A stretch of DNA of 64,000 nucleotides from Anaerolineae bacterium (GCA_023382675.1 JAHDWN010000026.1:1-64000), one strand, 5' to 3'; positions 25,828-35,981 are shown, numbered from the stretch's first letter. Translations and numbers: made by a program. The notes: generated from the letters alone by a model not told the origin.

Positions 25828-26880
25828 CTACCTGCTGCTGCAACCCGGCGCGATGCAGGGACGCCAGGCATGACCTCCGCCCGTGAACACGCTCGTCGAG
25901 CCGACGCGGTGCAACTGATTGTTCAGCATATCCAGCACGAGGATGCCGCCGCCATCAACCGCGTTGGTATAAAAGGCGATTTGCCTGCCACCCGGTGACC
26001 ACATCGGATCGACAAACACGCCGTTGCCGCCCACCAACCGCGCCAATGTGCCACCGGCGATGTCAAGAGAGTAGATGTCCGCGCCATAAGAATCGATCTG
26101 GTAGAAAGCAACGTGCTCGCCGTCTGGCGACCATGTGGGCGGCGAAACCGGCGCGAAGCCATTCATCTGCTGGCGCAATCGCTCTGTGCCAGCCATTACA
26201 TCATAGACGACCAGCGAGACACCTGTGCGTGTCACGTCGAAGAAAGCGATCTGCTGCCCATCCGGCGACCAGGCAGGATGCGGATCGTCGCGGCCACCAT
26301 AGTCGATGTAAGCGGTTGCTTCGTCCCGCCCTACGTCCATGATCACGAGGCGTGGGCTGGCATCATGCTCCATTTCCAGCACGATCTGTTTACCCCCCGG
26401 CGCGAGCGTCATCCTCCCCATCAGCATAAGATGTCCGCGCGGCAGGTGCAGCAGGCGGGGTGAGCAGAAGTCCAGCAAGCAGCTTTCGTCAAAGACAAGG
26501 ATATTGCTGTCGCTTGTCCGGCAAGCCAGTGTACTGCCGTTATTGATGGCAGGGATGTTGGGATTACAGTCCTGCGGCAGTGTCGCCGCTCGTGTCGATC
26601 CGCCGATGTCGAGGATGGCGTAGGTGCCCGAAGCGTAAAAGAGGGCGCGCCGGTCGTTCAGCCAGCCGATGAGCGAATGTGTTCGGTTGGGCAGCCGCAG
26701 CTGGTAGTCGATGTCGCGGCTCACGTCAGCCAGCAGGTTATAGACGCGCGAAAAACGCCCGTCATAGACTGTATACACAAGCTGCCCGCTCTCAGGCAGA
26801 GCTTGTCCCAGTGCGACCGCACCAAACGTCAGGATGCAGATGACTGCCAGCAGCAGGCCGGTCAGGCGTGTGACGCGCAT
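25828..26880 (-). CDS. Secreted TolB-like beta-propeller protein 3
   Basis: This 350-residue protein has a signal peptide (LTGLLLAVICILTFGAVALGQA) and PD40 blades such as HPAWSPDGQQIAFFD, PPTWSPDGEHVAFYQ and DPMWSPGGRQIAFYT. The first half is more diverged than in the two downstream paralogues. It ends with two cysteines (PCIAPGC) that may form a disulfide. The start at MRVTRLTG is chosen because GGAGAAG lies upstream and a signal peptide follows directly. A longer frame to 27051 only overlaps the upstream gene. Confidence 0.83.
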   Translation of the reverse strand: MRVTRLTGLLLAVICILTFGAVALGQALPESGQLVYTVYDGRFSRVYNLLADVSRDIDYQLRLPNRTHSLIGWLNDRRALFYASGTYAILDIGGSTRAATLPQDCNPNIPAINNGSTLACRTSDSNILVFDESCLLDFCSPRLLHLPRGHLMLMGRMTLAPGGKQIVLEMEHDASPRLVIMDVGRDEATAYIDYGGRDDPHPAWSPDGQQIAFFDVTRTGVSLVVYDVMAGTERLRQQMNGFAPVSPPTWSPDGEHVAFYQIDSYGADIYSLDIAGGTLARLVGGNGVFVDPMWSPGGRQIAFYTNAVDGGGILVLDMLNNQLHRVGSTSVFTGGGHAWRPCIAPGCSSR

Positions 26881-26894
26881 GGTTACGCTTCTCC

Positions 26895-27845
26895 TCAGAG
26901 TCCCCCGGAAATGGCGCGCCAAATCCCCGTCTGACCATTGGGATCTTCTGCCAGGATGACAGTTTCGCCGCGCACCGGCAGGTAGATCGCGCGCCCACGT
27001 TCGAAGTATTGCACCGTCGCCGCGTCGCCGAGTTCGTTTGTGATCGCCCAACCCAGCGAAGTGCGAATGTCCAGGTTCTGCCGCCAGACTTTGCCGAAGC
27101 CGCGTATCGGTTCGATCAAACCCGGTGGCGGGATTTCCCCGCCGCTGTCCGGGTCAACACCCTGCACCCAGGTGTCGTCATAGCGGTGGTAACGCCCATC
27201 GATGGTCAGCACGTAGATCGAGCGCGGCGCGCCGTCCAGATAGTACATCATCCCATTCTGGAACACCTGTGCCGCCCCGGCGAAGCGCACGGGCGTACCC
27301 GATGGGCAGCCCAGGGCGGTGCTCAAGCCGGGATCGCCCGCCAGCAAGCTGTTCAGCGCCGCCGGTAAGCTCCAGGGGCATGCGACCGGCGCGACCGGCA
27401 GTGGGGTGAAAGTCGCGCCAACCACGGGCGTGCCCGGTATCGGCACGGGAGTATCGAGCAGGATGGGCGTCGAAACCGGGGGGCGCAAGGTCGGCGGCAG
27501 CACGGTTGCGGCGGCAGCAGTCAGCGCCAACTGCGCCAGGCTGCCCAGATTAGCTGCCGGCGATGGCGAGGCCGTAAACGTCGGCGATGGCGTATCAGTG
27601 ATCGTCGCGCTCGGCGTGACCGAGACGGTTGGACGCGGTGTCTGGCTGACAGTGGCCGTCGGCGTCGCGCTCAATGTGGGCGTCGCCGTCAGCGTCGGGC
27701 TGGGCGTAACTGTGATCGTCGTCGTGGTCGAAGGTGCAAGCGTGGGCAGTTCTGCCAACGTCGGCACGATCACGGTGTCCGGTGGCGTTTCGGTACAGGC
27801 AGCCAGCATAAACAACAGACAGAGGGCAACGTAGATTTGACGCAT
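26895..27845 (-). CDS. Lipoprotein with Thr/Pro-rich linker, first gene of the propeller operon
   Basis: This 316-residue protein has a lipobox LLFMLAAC and a low-complexity Thr/Pro/Ser linker (about residues 25-95) full of TPTP- and SPT-type repeats, which acts as a cell-surface spacer. The C-terminal globular half (about residues 150-316) includes PWSLPAALNSLLAGDP, FQNGMMYYLDG, a tryptophan-rich RYHRYDDTWVQG and a C-terminal LAEDPNGQTGIW. Its fold is not recognised; similar tails are common in Chloroflexota lipoproteins. It lies 14 nt before propeller 3 and begins the run of four genes. Confidence 0.75.
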   Translation of the reverse strand: MRQIYVALCLLFMLAACTETPPDTVIVPTLAELPTLAPSTTTTITVTPSPTLTATPTLSATPTATVSQTPRPTVSVTPSATITDTPSPTFTASPSPAANLGSLAQLALTAAAATVLPPTLRPPVSTPILLDTPVPIPGTPVVGATFTPLPVAPVACPWSLPAALNSLLAGDPGLSTALGCPSGTPVRFAGAAQVFQNGMMYYLDGAPRSIYVLTIDGRYHRYDDTWVQGVDPDSGGEIPPPGLIEPIRGFGKVWRQNLDIRTSLGWAITNELGDAATVQYFERGRAIYLPVRGETVILAEDPNGQTGIWRAISGGL

Positions 27846-27934
27846 AACAGTTCGCTGCAAAATCGACGCGATTTAACAGAATGATGATAACATAGCTACG
27901 GATTTTCACGCACCCGCCGGGAGATCGACGCTCT

Positions 27935-28723
27935 ATGTCCGACGTTTTGCTCCGCTTCATTCACCTGACCGACACACATATCACCGCCGACTCCTCGCTT
28001 GGGCATCCGGCACAGCCCCGGCCGCCGCTGGAAGGCGCGCAGCGGTTGATCGCTGCCGTCAAGAAGGTGCCTTTCACGCCTGATTTTATTCTGCATACGG
28101 GCGATGTCGTCTATGACCCGGACGAAGGCGATTATCGGCTGGCGCGTGATCTGTTCGCCGGGCTGCCTGCGCCGGTGTATTACATCCCTGGCAATCATGA
28201 CGATCCGCTCATGCTCCAGCGCGTTCTCATCGAGCGCGAACCTGCGCCAACCTACGATCAGGAATTCGAGATCAATGGTGTGCAGATCGTGTGCCTGGAC
28301 AGTAACCGGGCGGAAGATGGCCCGCACACCTATGTCACCGAAGCCCAGCTCGAATGGCTGCGCGCACACTGCACCGCCGAAGACCCGCGTCCGTTCATCG
28401 TCGCCACACATCACAATGTGCTGCCTTCCGGTGCGCCCTGGCTGGACGACTTCATGCGAATGCGCAACGGTGAAGATTTTCATGCAGCGCTTCTGCCCGC
28501 ACGTGATCGCCTGCGCGGCGTTTTCCACGGCCACGTGCATATGGTCGGGCAGCGGACACGCGACGGCATCACCTATCTCTCGGCGGCCAGTTCGTGGATG
28601 CAGTTTCAGTGTCATCCGGGGCAGGTCGAGACGATCCCTGATCCGGTTGCGCGGCCTGGTTTCAACGAAGTCGTGGTCATGCGTGATGGCATGTACGTTC
28701 GCCATCATTATTTCGGCGTATGA
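27935..28723 (+). CDS. Calcineurin-like metallophosphoesterase (CpdA/Icc type)
   Basis: The metal-binding motifs are complete in this 262-residue protein: DTHIT near residue 12, GDVVYDPDEGD near 55, GNHDDP near 88, a histidine in ATHHNVL near 153, and GHVHM near 198. The family hydrolyses cyclic nucleotides or other phosphodiesters using two metal ions. There is no signal peptide, so it is probably cytoplasmic. It is divergent from the propeller operon and lies upstream of the glycosyltransferase. The substrate is not known. Confidence 0.9.
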   Translation: MSDVLLRFIHLTDTHITADSSLGHPAQPRPPLEGAQRLIAAVKKVPFTPDFILHTGDVVYDPDEGDYRLARDLFAGLPAPVYYIPGNHDDPLMLQRVLIEREPAPTYDQEFEINGVQIVCLDSNRAEDGPHTYVTEAQLEWLRAHCTAEDPRPFIVATHHNVLPSGAPWLDDFMRMRNGEDFHAALLPARDRLRGVFHGHVHMVGQRTRDGITYLSAASSWMQFQCHPGQVETIPDPVARPGFNEVVVMRDGMYVRHHYFGV

Positions 28724-28819
28724 TGAACGCCGCCTGAACGTGGGTTTTCAGCAAGGGACAGCTCGATTATCATAACCGCCTCTGAATCGGTTATGCACGC
28801 TTGAAGCTGATCGCCCTCA

Positions 28820-31327
28820 ATGCCCTACTGGATTGCCAACACACTCGCAACTACGCCCGCTTTTGCCTGGGTCTATCTCGGTGTCGGCGTCCCCTGGGCG
28901 CTCGCGCTTCTGCCGCGCGCTCTGTGGCGGCGTATTCCGGTCGTGCTGGCGCTGGCCTTCGCGCTTGGCCCGATGTGGCTCACGCTGTGGATGTTCATCC
29001 TGGGCACGCTCGGCGCGCAAACGCAGACACCGCTGCTGCGCCTCGATCTGATCCTGCTCGGTACGTTCGTCATCGCGCTCGCCGGTGCATTCTGGGCCTG
29101 GCGACGCCGGACGCTCGATTCTCCGCAGCCGGAACCTTCGGATGCACCAGTCCGTTTCGACGAACGCCTGCTCATCGCGCTGATCGTCATCGCTTTCGTT
29201 GTCCGCTGGTTCGTGACTGCCTACTGGCCGTTCATCGCCTACGATACGCTCTGGGTGTATGGCTACCAGGGCCGTCTCTACAGCCTGTTGGGCTATATCC
29301 CGAACACTATCGGCTATTACCCGCAGTTCCTGTCGCTTCAATATGCTTTCGGCCAGTTCGCGTTTGGCGGCGTCAATGACCATGCGGCGCGTGCCGTCAT
29401 CCCGTTCATCAACCTGGGCAGCACGCTCTCGGTCTATGCCCTCGGTGCGCTGCCCTTCAACCGTCGCACCGGTATCTACGCCGCCGCTCTCTGGACGCTC
29501 TACCATCACGTCGGCGATTGGTCACGCATGGGTGATCTGGAGATCACGCTGACAAACAGTTTCACCCTGGCCTCGGCCTTCTTCACGCTCGCCTGGATGC
29601 GCAGCGATGCAGGGCGCACTCGCTCTGCCATTCTCGCCGGGCTGATGCTCGGTGTCGGCCTGTGGACGAAACCGACCATGGGCGCGTTCATCTGGGGCGT
29701 CGCGCTTGTCACCGCCGTCGCTCTGATCGCGGCGCTTGTGCGCAGTCGCCTGAACGTCGCGGATGCTGTGCGGCGCTGGCTGCCCTCTCTGTGGACGGCG
29801 CTCATCGTGGGGCTGGCTGCTGTGCCGCTCGGCGGCGTCTGGTACGTTCGTAATGTGCTGCTCGGCCACAATCCCATCGACCTGCCGCCCGATTTCTGGC
29901 TGACCCAGGCCATGCGCGGCGGCGCGGAGTTCGGCTGGCTGCTGCTGGCGGCCATCCTGCTGGCGGCCTATCTCCTATTCAATCGCCGGTTGCGCGGCAG
30001 GTTCGCGCTGGCGCTGCTTGCCGGGCTGGCGCTCATGCTCGCCGGGACGCTGCCGTCGATGCTCGTGCCACGCCACATGGAACTCGCCGAGGGAGTGCTG
30101 CTCCTGGCCGGGCTGGCCGTCTATGCCCGGGTTGTCGGGCAGATCTGGCCGGATGAGCGCCCGCTGCGTACCACGCTCATCATCCTCTGGCTGCTGGCGC
30201 TGCCCTATTTCGTCACCTGGTTCTGGTCATACAGCTATCACTACCGCCTGTCGTTCGCCATCGTCCCGCTGCTGCTGCTGCCGACGGCGCTCATCCTCGC
30301 ACATTGGACGCACTCGCTCTGGCAAGGGCACGCCAGAGATGTTGCGCTGTCATCTGCGCCGTCGTGGTCGTGGCTCAAACCGGCTTATCTGCTCGCGCTG
30401 GTGCTTCTCGCCATCCCTGGCATCATCCAGCCGCTTTACGATCAGAATACCGGCTGGGATGTGCTCATTAGCGATGCTTATCCCGACGATCTCGCCCGGC
30501 AGCGCAGCGGCAACCAGGCACTGATCAACGTTGTTGATGGCCTGCAAGCCTATATTGACGAACATGGCACACCGCCGGTCGTGGTCGCGCCGAGTGTGCA
30601 AACGCTGCCCTTCTTCTTCCCCTTAGCCGATATACGTATCGATGAAGCGCCAACACGCCTGGATGATCTCGCGGGCGTCACCTACTTCATCGATAGCCAT
30701 CCACAGGGCACAGGCGCATACCAGGGTGTGCCCGTGCAGGCGAATCAGGTCATTGGTGCGCTGCGGCGCGAGGACATCATGCGCCGCGCCTGGGGCATGG
30801 ACGACGGCATCTTCCGCTACAACGTCTACGAGCTGCATCTCGAACGGCGGTTCCAGCCGCCGCCGCCCAACGCACAGGCAGAAGGACAGGTCGTGTTCGG
30901 CGACTTTGCGCGTTACCTCGGCAACGACATTGGCGCGCTCGACTTCTGGCCAGGACGCCCGGTCGTGCTGACCCTCTATTGGGAAAGTCTCGCGCCCACC
31001 AGCGGTGATTACATGATTTACGTCCATCTTCGTGACGTGCAGGGGGAAGTTGTTCAATCCTGGGACGCGCCCGTCGCACTGGATGCGGAAATCGCTCCGC
31101 CGCGGTATTATTCCACCCACGTCTGGCAGCCAGGGGAGTACATCGCCGACGTGCGCCGCCTGATCCTCTCTGAAGTGGATGCGCCGCTTGGGGCGGGCTA
31201 TTCGCTTGTCATCGGTATGTACGATCTGGCGAGTGAGACTCGTTTGCCCGTCACGATTGATGGCCGGGACGCGGGCGATGGTTATGTGATAGATAATCGC
31301 ATCACGCTCGTCTCACCGCCTTCTTGA
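28820..31327 (+). CDS. GT39-type membrane glycosyltransferase with C-terminal beta domain
   Basis: Residues 1-520 of this 835-residue protein form about 12 membrane helices of the dolichyl-phosphate-mannose mannosyltransferase/ArnT fold. An acidic first loop and tryptophan/tyrosine-rich motifs (WPFIAYDTLWVYGYQGRLYSL, about residues 135-155) fit a polyprenyl-phosphate sugar donor site. Residues about 680-835 are an extracytoplasmic beta-sandwich (VVLTLYWESLAPTSGDYMIYVHL) common at the end of such enzymes in Chloroflexota. It probably transfers a sugar to a protein or lipid outside the membrane. The acceptor is unknown. Confidence 0.82.
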   Translation: MPYWIANTLATTPAFAWVYLGVGVPWALALLPRALWRRIPVVLALAFALGPMWLTLWMFILGTLGAQTQTPLLRLDLILLGTFVIALAGAFWAWRRRTLDSPQPEPSDAPVRFDERLLIALIVIAFVVRWFVTAYWPFIAYDTLWVYGYQGRLYSLLGYIPNTIGYYPQFLSLQYAFGQFAFGGVNDHAARAVIPFINLGSTLSVYALGALPFNRRTGIYAAALWTLYHHVGDWSRMGDLEITLTNSFTLASAFFTLAWMRSDAGRTRSAILAGLMLGVGLWTKPTMGAFIWGVALVTAVALIAALVRSRLNVADAVRRWLPSLWTALIVGLAAVPLGGVWYVRNVLLGHNPIDLPPDFWLTQAMRGGAEFGWLLLAAILLAAYLLFNRRLRGRFALALLAGLALMLAGTLPSMLVPRHMELAEGVLLLAGLAVYARVVGQIWPDERPLRTTLIILWLLALPYFVTWFWSYSYHYRLSFAIVPLLLLPTALILAHWTHSLWQGHARDVALSSAPSWSWLKPAYLLALVLLAIPGIIQPLYDQNTGWDVLISDAYPDDLARQRSGNQALINVVDGLQAYIDEHGTPPVVVAPSVQTLPFFFPLADIRIDEAPTRLDDLAGVTYFIDSHPQGTGAYQGVPVQANQVIGALRREDIMRRAWGMDDGIFRYNVYELHLERRFQPPPPNAQAEGQVVFGDFARYLGNDIGALDFWPGRPVVLTLYWESLAPTSGDYMIYVHLRDVQGEVVQSWDAPVALDAEIAPPRYYSTHVWQPGEYIADVRRLILSEVDAPLGAGYSLVIGMYDLASETRLPVTIDGRDAGDGYVIDNRITLVSPPS

Positions 31328-31676
31328 TGAGTTGGGACGCAGACTGCGCTTCCACATTGAAGGCACGTGTCAATATTGAAACAACCCGCCGATTCCAGGC
31401 AAAACCTGAGGCTAATCAGTGGCAAGTACTTGCGAATATTACCTTAATTTTCCATAATAAGTTGGGTCGGGATGTGCTTAATACATGATAAGAGCATTTG
31501 TGAATCTTGGAAAAATCAGGGCTCGAAAGAATAGTTTTATTCAAACAAACCAAAAGCAAATCTATAATGAACTATTATATGCATTATCGGTCTCATACTT
31601 TACAAAGTTCAAGATTTAACAACGATTGTCATTTCGCCAGCCCGGTCGGAGTCCAACTTCACCGAGAAAACTTTGC
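31328..31676 (+). promoter_or_regulatory. AT-rich leader with candidate promoter of the TIR operon
   Basis: About 350 nt are markedly AT-richer than the genes around them. TTCAAA (31540-31545) and a perfect TATAAT (31563-31568) are spaced by 17 bp and would start transcription about 100 nt before the TIR-STAND gene. No open frame of note is present. The composition shift marks the left border of the TIR locus. Confidence 0.55.
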
Positions 31677-34600
31677 ATGAAGCAACCCCGCATCCTCTAC
31701 GTGAGCTATGCCAGTATTGAAGCAGAATTTGCTCTTCAATTATCGGCTGACTTGCGCAATGCTGGCGTCCAGGTCTGGTTGGATCGCTTGCAGCTTCCCG
31801 TGTCTGTAGATTGGCGTGTTCGCAGCGCCCAGGCTCTCGACCGTGCCGCCGGTCTGCTGGTTGTGCTCTCGCCCGATTGGTCGGTGTCTGTCTACTGCCA
31901 GCGCGAATTTCAGTTTGCTCTGGATATGGGGCTGCCGATCTTCGTCATCTCCCTGCGCGTCATGGCCGAGGACGACTATCCCCAGACTATCGATCCGCAG
32001 CGCGTGGTCGATTTCAGCGAATGGCGCAACGAGATAGTCTACCGCGAGCGGTTTCGCCGTCTCATGCTGCGCCTGCGCGACCAATCGCCTGATTGGGTCG
32101 GCGATGCCCCAGGCGATAGCACACGCTACTTGATCCAGCTCGTCGCTCGCATGGAGGCCAGCCAGGGATCGCTCGAATTCATGACCATGGCGCACAAATC
32201 GCGCCATCCGTCATCAGAATTGGCCGAACGCCCTGCACCGCGCCTCTCGCGTTACTGGGGGAACACCGGCAGAATCGTCACGCTCGACAAAACGCGTCAC
32301 GCGCCGACTGCCGCGCCACGCTGGCGACGTGGCTATGCCAGCGACATCAAACATGCACTTGCGCGTCGTCCGCGTGCCATCTTGCTCGGGGAGCCAGGGA
32401 GCGGCAAGACGGCGACCCTCCGGCGACTGACGCTCGATGCCGCGCGCGCTCGCCTGGCCGATAATTCGCTGCCGATCCCCATCTACGTCAATCTCGCGCA
32501 CTGGCAGGAAGACCAGGACTTTAAGGCTTTTCTCGTTTCGCGCGCGCCGATGCTGCCTGATGTCGTTTTGATGGCTGCGGCGGGTACAGCCCTGCTGTAC
32601 ATTGACGGGCTGAACGAGATCACCCAGCAGGTCGAGCAGCGTATTCATCAGATTCGCGACTGGTTGACCTCGCCGAGCGCTCCGCAGCGTGTCCTGTTTG
32701 CCTGCCGTAGCCGCAACTACAGCGAGGCGATTGACCTCGATCTGCCGATGTTCAATATCGAGCCGCTTGACGACGCAGTCGTTTGGAACGTGATCGGCGC
32801 GTGCGTCGGTGAGAATCACGTGGACGATGCCTTCCGTCGTATCTTCGCGCCGGAGTCCAATCATCCGATGGACGCGCAGACCCGCGAACTGGCGCGTAAT
32901 CCGCTGCTGCTCAGCGGTCTGATCTTCCTCTACAAGAGTTCGCCGGAGGGCAACCTGCCGACGACTCTCGGCAGCCTCCTCAAGCGCTGGATGGCCGCTA
33001 TGTGGGTCTGGAAGCGGATCGCAGCTATGCCCGCCTGGATGCCCTTCAAGGATGTCGAGGCGGCCCTGGCCCGGCTGGCTTTTGCCATGATCGAGCGCAA
33101 CTTGCCGACGGGGTTGCCGTATGGGGATGCGCTCCGCCATATCCTGGATGATAAGCTCCTGCGTGCAGCGCAAAACGCCGGACTGATCGAGATTGAGGCG
33201 GATGTCGTCGCTTTTCGTCAGCCTGTCATTGCCGAGTACTTCGCTGCTGTAGGCGCAACGCGCTATCCTGTTATGGATCGCCTGCAACCGCCTGAATTCA
33301 ATAGTTGGGGCGAACGGCTGACTTCGCGCTGGGACACGGTCTTGATCATTCTCGCGGGCTTGCTGCCGAATGCCGACGAAATGGTCGCCGAGATCGCTGC
33401 TGTTGACCCGTTCCTGGCGGCGCAGGTACTCGCAGGCGGTGTCGAGGTTTCCGCTCCTGTCTATGAACGCACGCTCAAGCTGCTGATCGAGATCACGCAC
33501 TTTGTCTCTGGCGAAGGCCGGTTGGCTGCCGTGCGCGGGCTGGCGGATCTCGGCCATCCCGACACACTTTACGCGCTGCTCGAAGTCATGCGCAGTGGCA
33601 CCTGGCAGGTGCGCCAGTCCGCCAATTGGATCTTGCATCGCCTGCCCTTGCCCGTGCCGCCGCTCCTGCTCGATGCCGTGCGCGAATGGAACTGGTCGAT
33701 GGATGAGAAGGTCGCCATCGCGCTCCGCGAGATCGGCGTCGATGCGCTGCCGCTCTTGTTGGAAGTTCTGCGCGACGAACACTGGTCGCGGCGGCGCGGC
33801 GCAGCCTGGGCGCTCGGCGAAATCGGCGACTCGGCAGCTGTGCCCGGCCTGGTTGAAGCACTCGCGGATGACGAGAATCTCGTCCGTGCTGAAGCCGCCC
33901 GCGCCTTGCGGATGATCGGCGACATTGATGCGCTGCCGATGCTGATCGATGCCCTGCGGGATCGCGATGGGCGAGTCCGCCGGGCTGTTCTCGAAACCGT
34001 CATCACCTTCAAGGACGGCGCGGTGAGTGGATTACTGCCACTGCTCAACGATCAGACTGCATCTGTGCGTCGGATTACGCTGGAGATTCTGGCTCAAATC
34101 GGCAGCGTGGATATTGTGCCCTACGTCAAACCCCTGGCACGCGATAGGCAGGTCGAGGTACGCGCGGCGGCGCTGCACGTGTTGGGCAGCGTTGGCGGCG
34201 ACGAAGCCGTTCCCACGCTGGCAGCAGCCCTCTATGACGACGAGAGACTCCCCGTCAAAGATCGTGAACTTCGTGTATACAATGTCGCTGCTCAGGCATT
34301 AGAGGCGATAGGCACAGAATCAGCCCTGGCTGCGCTCCATGCGCATCTGCGGGAGGAACAACAAACCATGCCGATCAAAAAACCGAAACTGCTTACCCGC
34401 CCGGCGTCAGGTTCGGCGGCAACAGCGAAGAATCGGCTGCCCGGACGCCAGAGGGGCGAGCCGCAGCGTCCATCTGTACCGGCGGGCAGACAATCTCTGC
34501 TGGCCTCACTCTATGACCGAGATTGGCGGATGCGCAAGACCGCAGTGGAAGGACTGCACACCCAGTCGCCGGAAATCCGCGTCCCTGCGCTTGTCCACGC

Positions 34601-35966
34601 GCTTCATGATGAAGAGACCCAGGTGCGCCTCGCCGCCGTTCATGCCCTGGCGCAAGAGCGTAGCGAAAAGATTCTGGATGAGCTGGTCGATATGCTGAAC
34701 GATCCTGAATTTGTGGTCGCCGACGCTGCCGCCGAGGCTTTAGGCACTATGACGCAGTCTGTTTTTGGTCGGCTTCTGGAAGCGCTCTCTCATTCCGAAG
34801 TTAACGTTCGCGGACGCGCCGTTGACATCGTGCGCAAACTGGCCGATCCGGGCGCGATCCCGGCGCTTATCCCTTTGCTCGACGATCCAGATCGTCCGCA
34901 GTTCGATGGACAGCGCCTCTGCGATAAAGCCGTGGCGGCCCTGCGTGCCATTGGAACAGATGAAGCCCTCGACGCGCTCGAAGGCTGGCACGACGACGAA
35001 ACACTGCCATCGCCGCCGCCCGACACGCTGGAATTGTTCGACTCGGCCATCGAAGAGAACAGCGATCTTGCGCCATCGGAATTGTTGCCTCATGCCGATT
35101 TTGATTTCGACATGTCAACCCAGACCGCTGCGACTTTTCAGGATGATTTGCCGCTTATCGGAGTCGAGTACGAAGATGAAGACGAGCCGTTCATCGAAGA
35201 CTTTAAGCGCCAGCTCGCCCAGATGTTGATGCTGCTGCGCTCGCAGGACTGGCGCACGCGCCAGGAAGCTGCGCGCGAACTGCGTAACCACACCTATCGA
35301 CTTGGCAGGATCACGGACAGCGGTGAATTCGCCGAACACTTGATCCATGCTCTGGGCGACTCGGAGCATCTTGTACGCTGGTCAGTTACAGAGGCGCTTG
35401 CCTGGGTGCATAATCCTAAAGTGCCGCTCGCATTGGCGGGGATGCTCCACGACAGAAGCTGGACGGTGCGGCTGGCGGCGCTGCGAGCGCTGTATGAACA
35501 TGGCGATCCGCGAGTCGTGAATGCCGTCGTCGAAGCGCTGCGAGATGAGCACGCCCTCGTCCGCGAGTCCGCCGCAGAAGTCCTGGGCAAGCTCGGGCAC
35601 GAAGATGCGGTCGCGCCGCTGACCGACGCTCTCAAAGATGAACAGGGCTTTGTTCGGCGCGCCGCTGCGGATGCGCTCGGTGTGTTGGGGGCGAAGGAAG
35701 CGGTTCCCGCATTAATCGAGTCGCTTCAAGACAGCGAATCGCAGGTTCGGTATGCGGTCGTCGAGGCATTGGGTAAAATTGCAGATCCGGCTATCGTCCG
35801 CAACCTGGCGCGTCTTCTCAGTGATACGCAGTCACCGATGTGGGCGGAAGGACGCTCACTCAGTCAGGTTGTGGTTGATGCTTTGGGGAGGATCGACTCG
35901 CCTGACGCAAAGAAGGTATTGGAATACTGGAATAACCGGCGAGCGCAGTCCGGCAAGGAGTCGTGA
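31677..35966 (+). CDS. TIR-STAND(NACHT-like) ATPase-HEAT repeat protein
   Basis: In this 1429-residue protein, residues 1-130 are a TIR domain (RILYVSYASIEAEFA; SVYCQREFQFAL with Glu77 at the NADase catalytic position). Residues about 215-500 are a STAND/NACHT-like ATPase: Walker A GEPGSGKT at 238-245 and Walker B LLYIDGLNE with Asp310. Residues about 600-1429 are HEAT/PBS-lyase-type repeats (for example HWSRRRGAAWALGEIGDSAAVPGLVEAL), broken by two linkers near 900 and 1120. The layout is NLR-like: a sensor of repeats, an ATP switch and a TIR effector. The ATG at 31677 is chosen because MKQPRILYVSY aligns with TIR starts. A TTG at 31626 adds residues unlike TIR. No partner nuclease is seen. 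Confidence 0.87.
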   Translation: MKQPRILYVSYASIEAEFALQLSADLRNAGVQVWLDRLQLPVSVDWRVRSAQALDRAAGLLVVLSPDWSVSVYCQREFQFALDMGLPIFVISLRVMAEDDYPQTIDPQRVVDFSEWRNEIVYRERFRRLMLRLRDQSPDWVGDAPGDSTRYLIQLVARMEASQGSLEFMTMAHKSRHPSSELAERPAPRLSRYWGNTGRIVTLDKTRHAPTAAPRWRRGYASDIKHALARRPRAILLGEPGSGKTATLRRLTLDAARARLADNSLPIPIYVNLAHWQEDQDFKAFLVSRAPMLPDVVLMAAAGTALLYIDGLNEITQQVEQRIHQIRDWLTSPSAPQRVLFACRSRNYSEAIDLDLPMFNIEPLDDAVVWNVIGACVGENHVDDAFRRIFAPESNHPMDAQTRELARNPLLLSGLIFLYKSSPEGNLPTTLGSLLKRWMAAMWVWKRIAAMPAWMPFKDVEAALARLAFAMIERNLPTGLPYGDALRHILDDKLLRAAQNAGLIEIEADVVAFRQPVIAEYFAAVGATRYPVMDRLQPPEFNSWGERLTSRWDTVLIILAGLLPNADEMVAEIAAVDPFLAAQVLAGGVEVSAPVYERTLKLLIEITHFVSGEGRLAAVRGLADLGHPDTLYALLEVMRSGTWQVRQSANWILHRLPLPVPPLLLDAVREWNWSMDEKVAIALREIGVDALPLLLEVLRDEHWSRRRGAAWALGEIGDSAAVPGLVEALADDENLVRAEAARALRMIGDIDALPMLIDALRDRDGRVRRAVLETVITFKDGAVSGLLPLLNDQTASVRRITLEILAQIGSVDIVPYVKPLARDRQVEVRAAALHVLGSVGGDEAVPTLAAALYDDERLPVKDRELRVYNVAAQALEAIGTESALAALHAHLREEQQTMPIKKPKLLTRPASGSAATAKNRLPGRQRGEPQRPSVPAGRQSLLASLYDRDWRMRKTAVEGLHTQSPEIRVPALVHALHDEETQVRLAAVHALAQERSEKILDELVDMLNDPEFVVADAAAEALGTMTQSVFGRLLEALSHSEVNVRGRAVDIVRKLADPGAIPALIPLLDDPDRPQFDGQRLCDKAVAALRAIGTDEALDALEGWHDDETLPSPPPDTLELFDSAIEENSDLAPSELLPHADFDFDMSTQTAATFQDDLPLIGVEYEDEDEPFIEDFKRQLAQMLMLLRSQDWRTRQEAARELRNHTYRLGRITDSGEFAEHLIHALGDSEHLVRWSVTEALAWVHNPKVPLALAGMLHDRSWTVRLAALRALYEHGDPRVVNAVVEALRDEHALVRESAAEVLGKLGHEDAVAPLTDALKDEQGFVRRAAADALGVLGAKEAVPALIESLQDSESQVRYAVVEALGKIADPAIVRNLARLLSDTQSPMWAEGRSLSQVVVDALGRIDSPDAKKVLEYWNNRRAQSGKES

Positions 35967-35981
35967 ACAGGTCACTGTTCA
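35964..35981. other. Inverted repeat between the two TIR genes
   Basis: TGAACAG, GTCA, CTGTTCA is a perfect 7-bp inverted repeat that begins in the stop codon of the first TIR gene and ends just before the AAGGGGAAG ribosome site of the second. It could form an RNA hairpin that tunes translation of the second gene, or act as a DNA operator. Confidence 0.4.

Noticed and set aside
32214-33782. Long 522-residue open frame antisense to the TIR-STAND gene
   Set aside because: It has no domain pattern, lies wholly inside a clear gene, and is the kind of shadow frame that GC-rich coding DNA produces.
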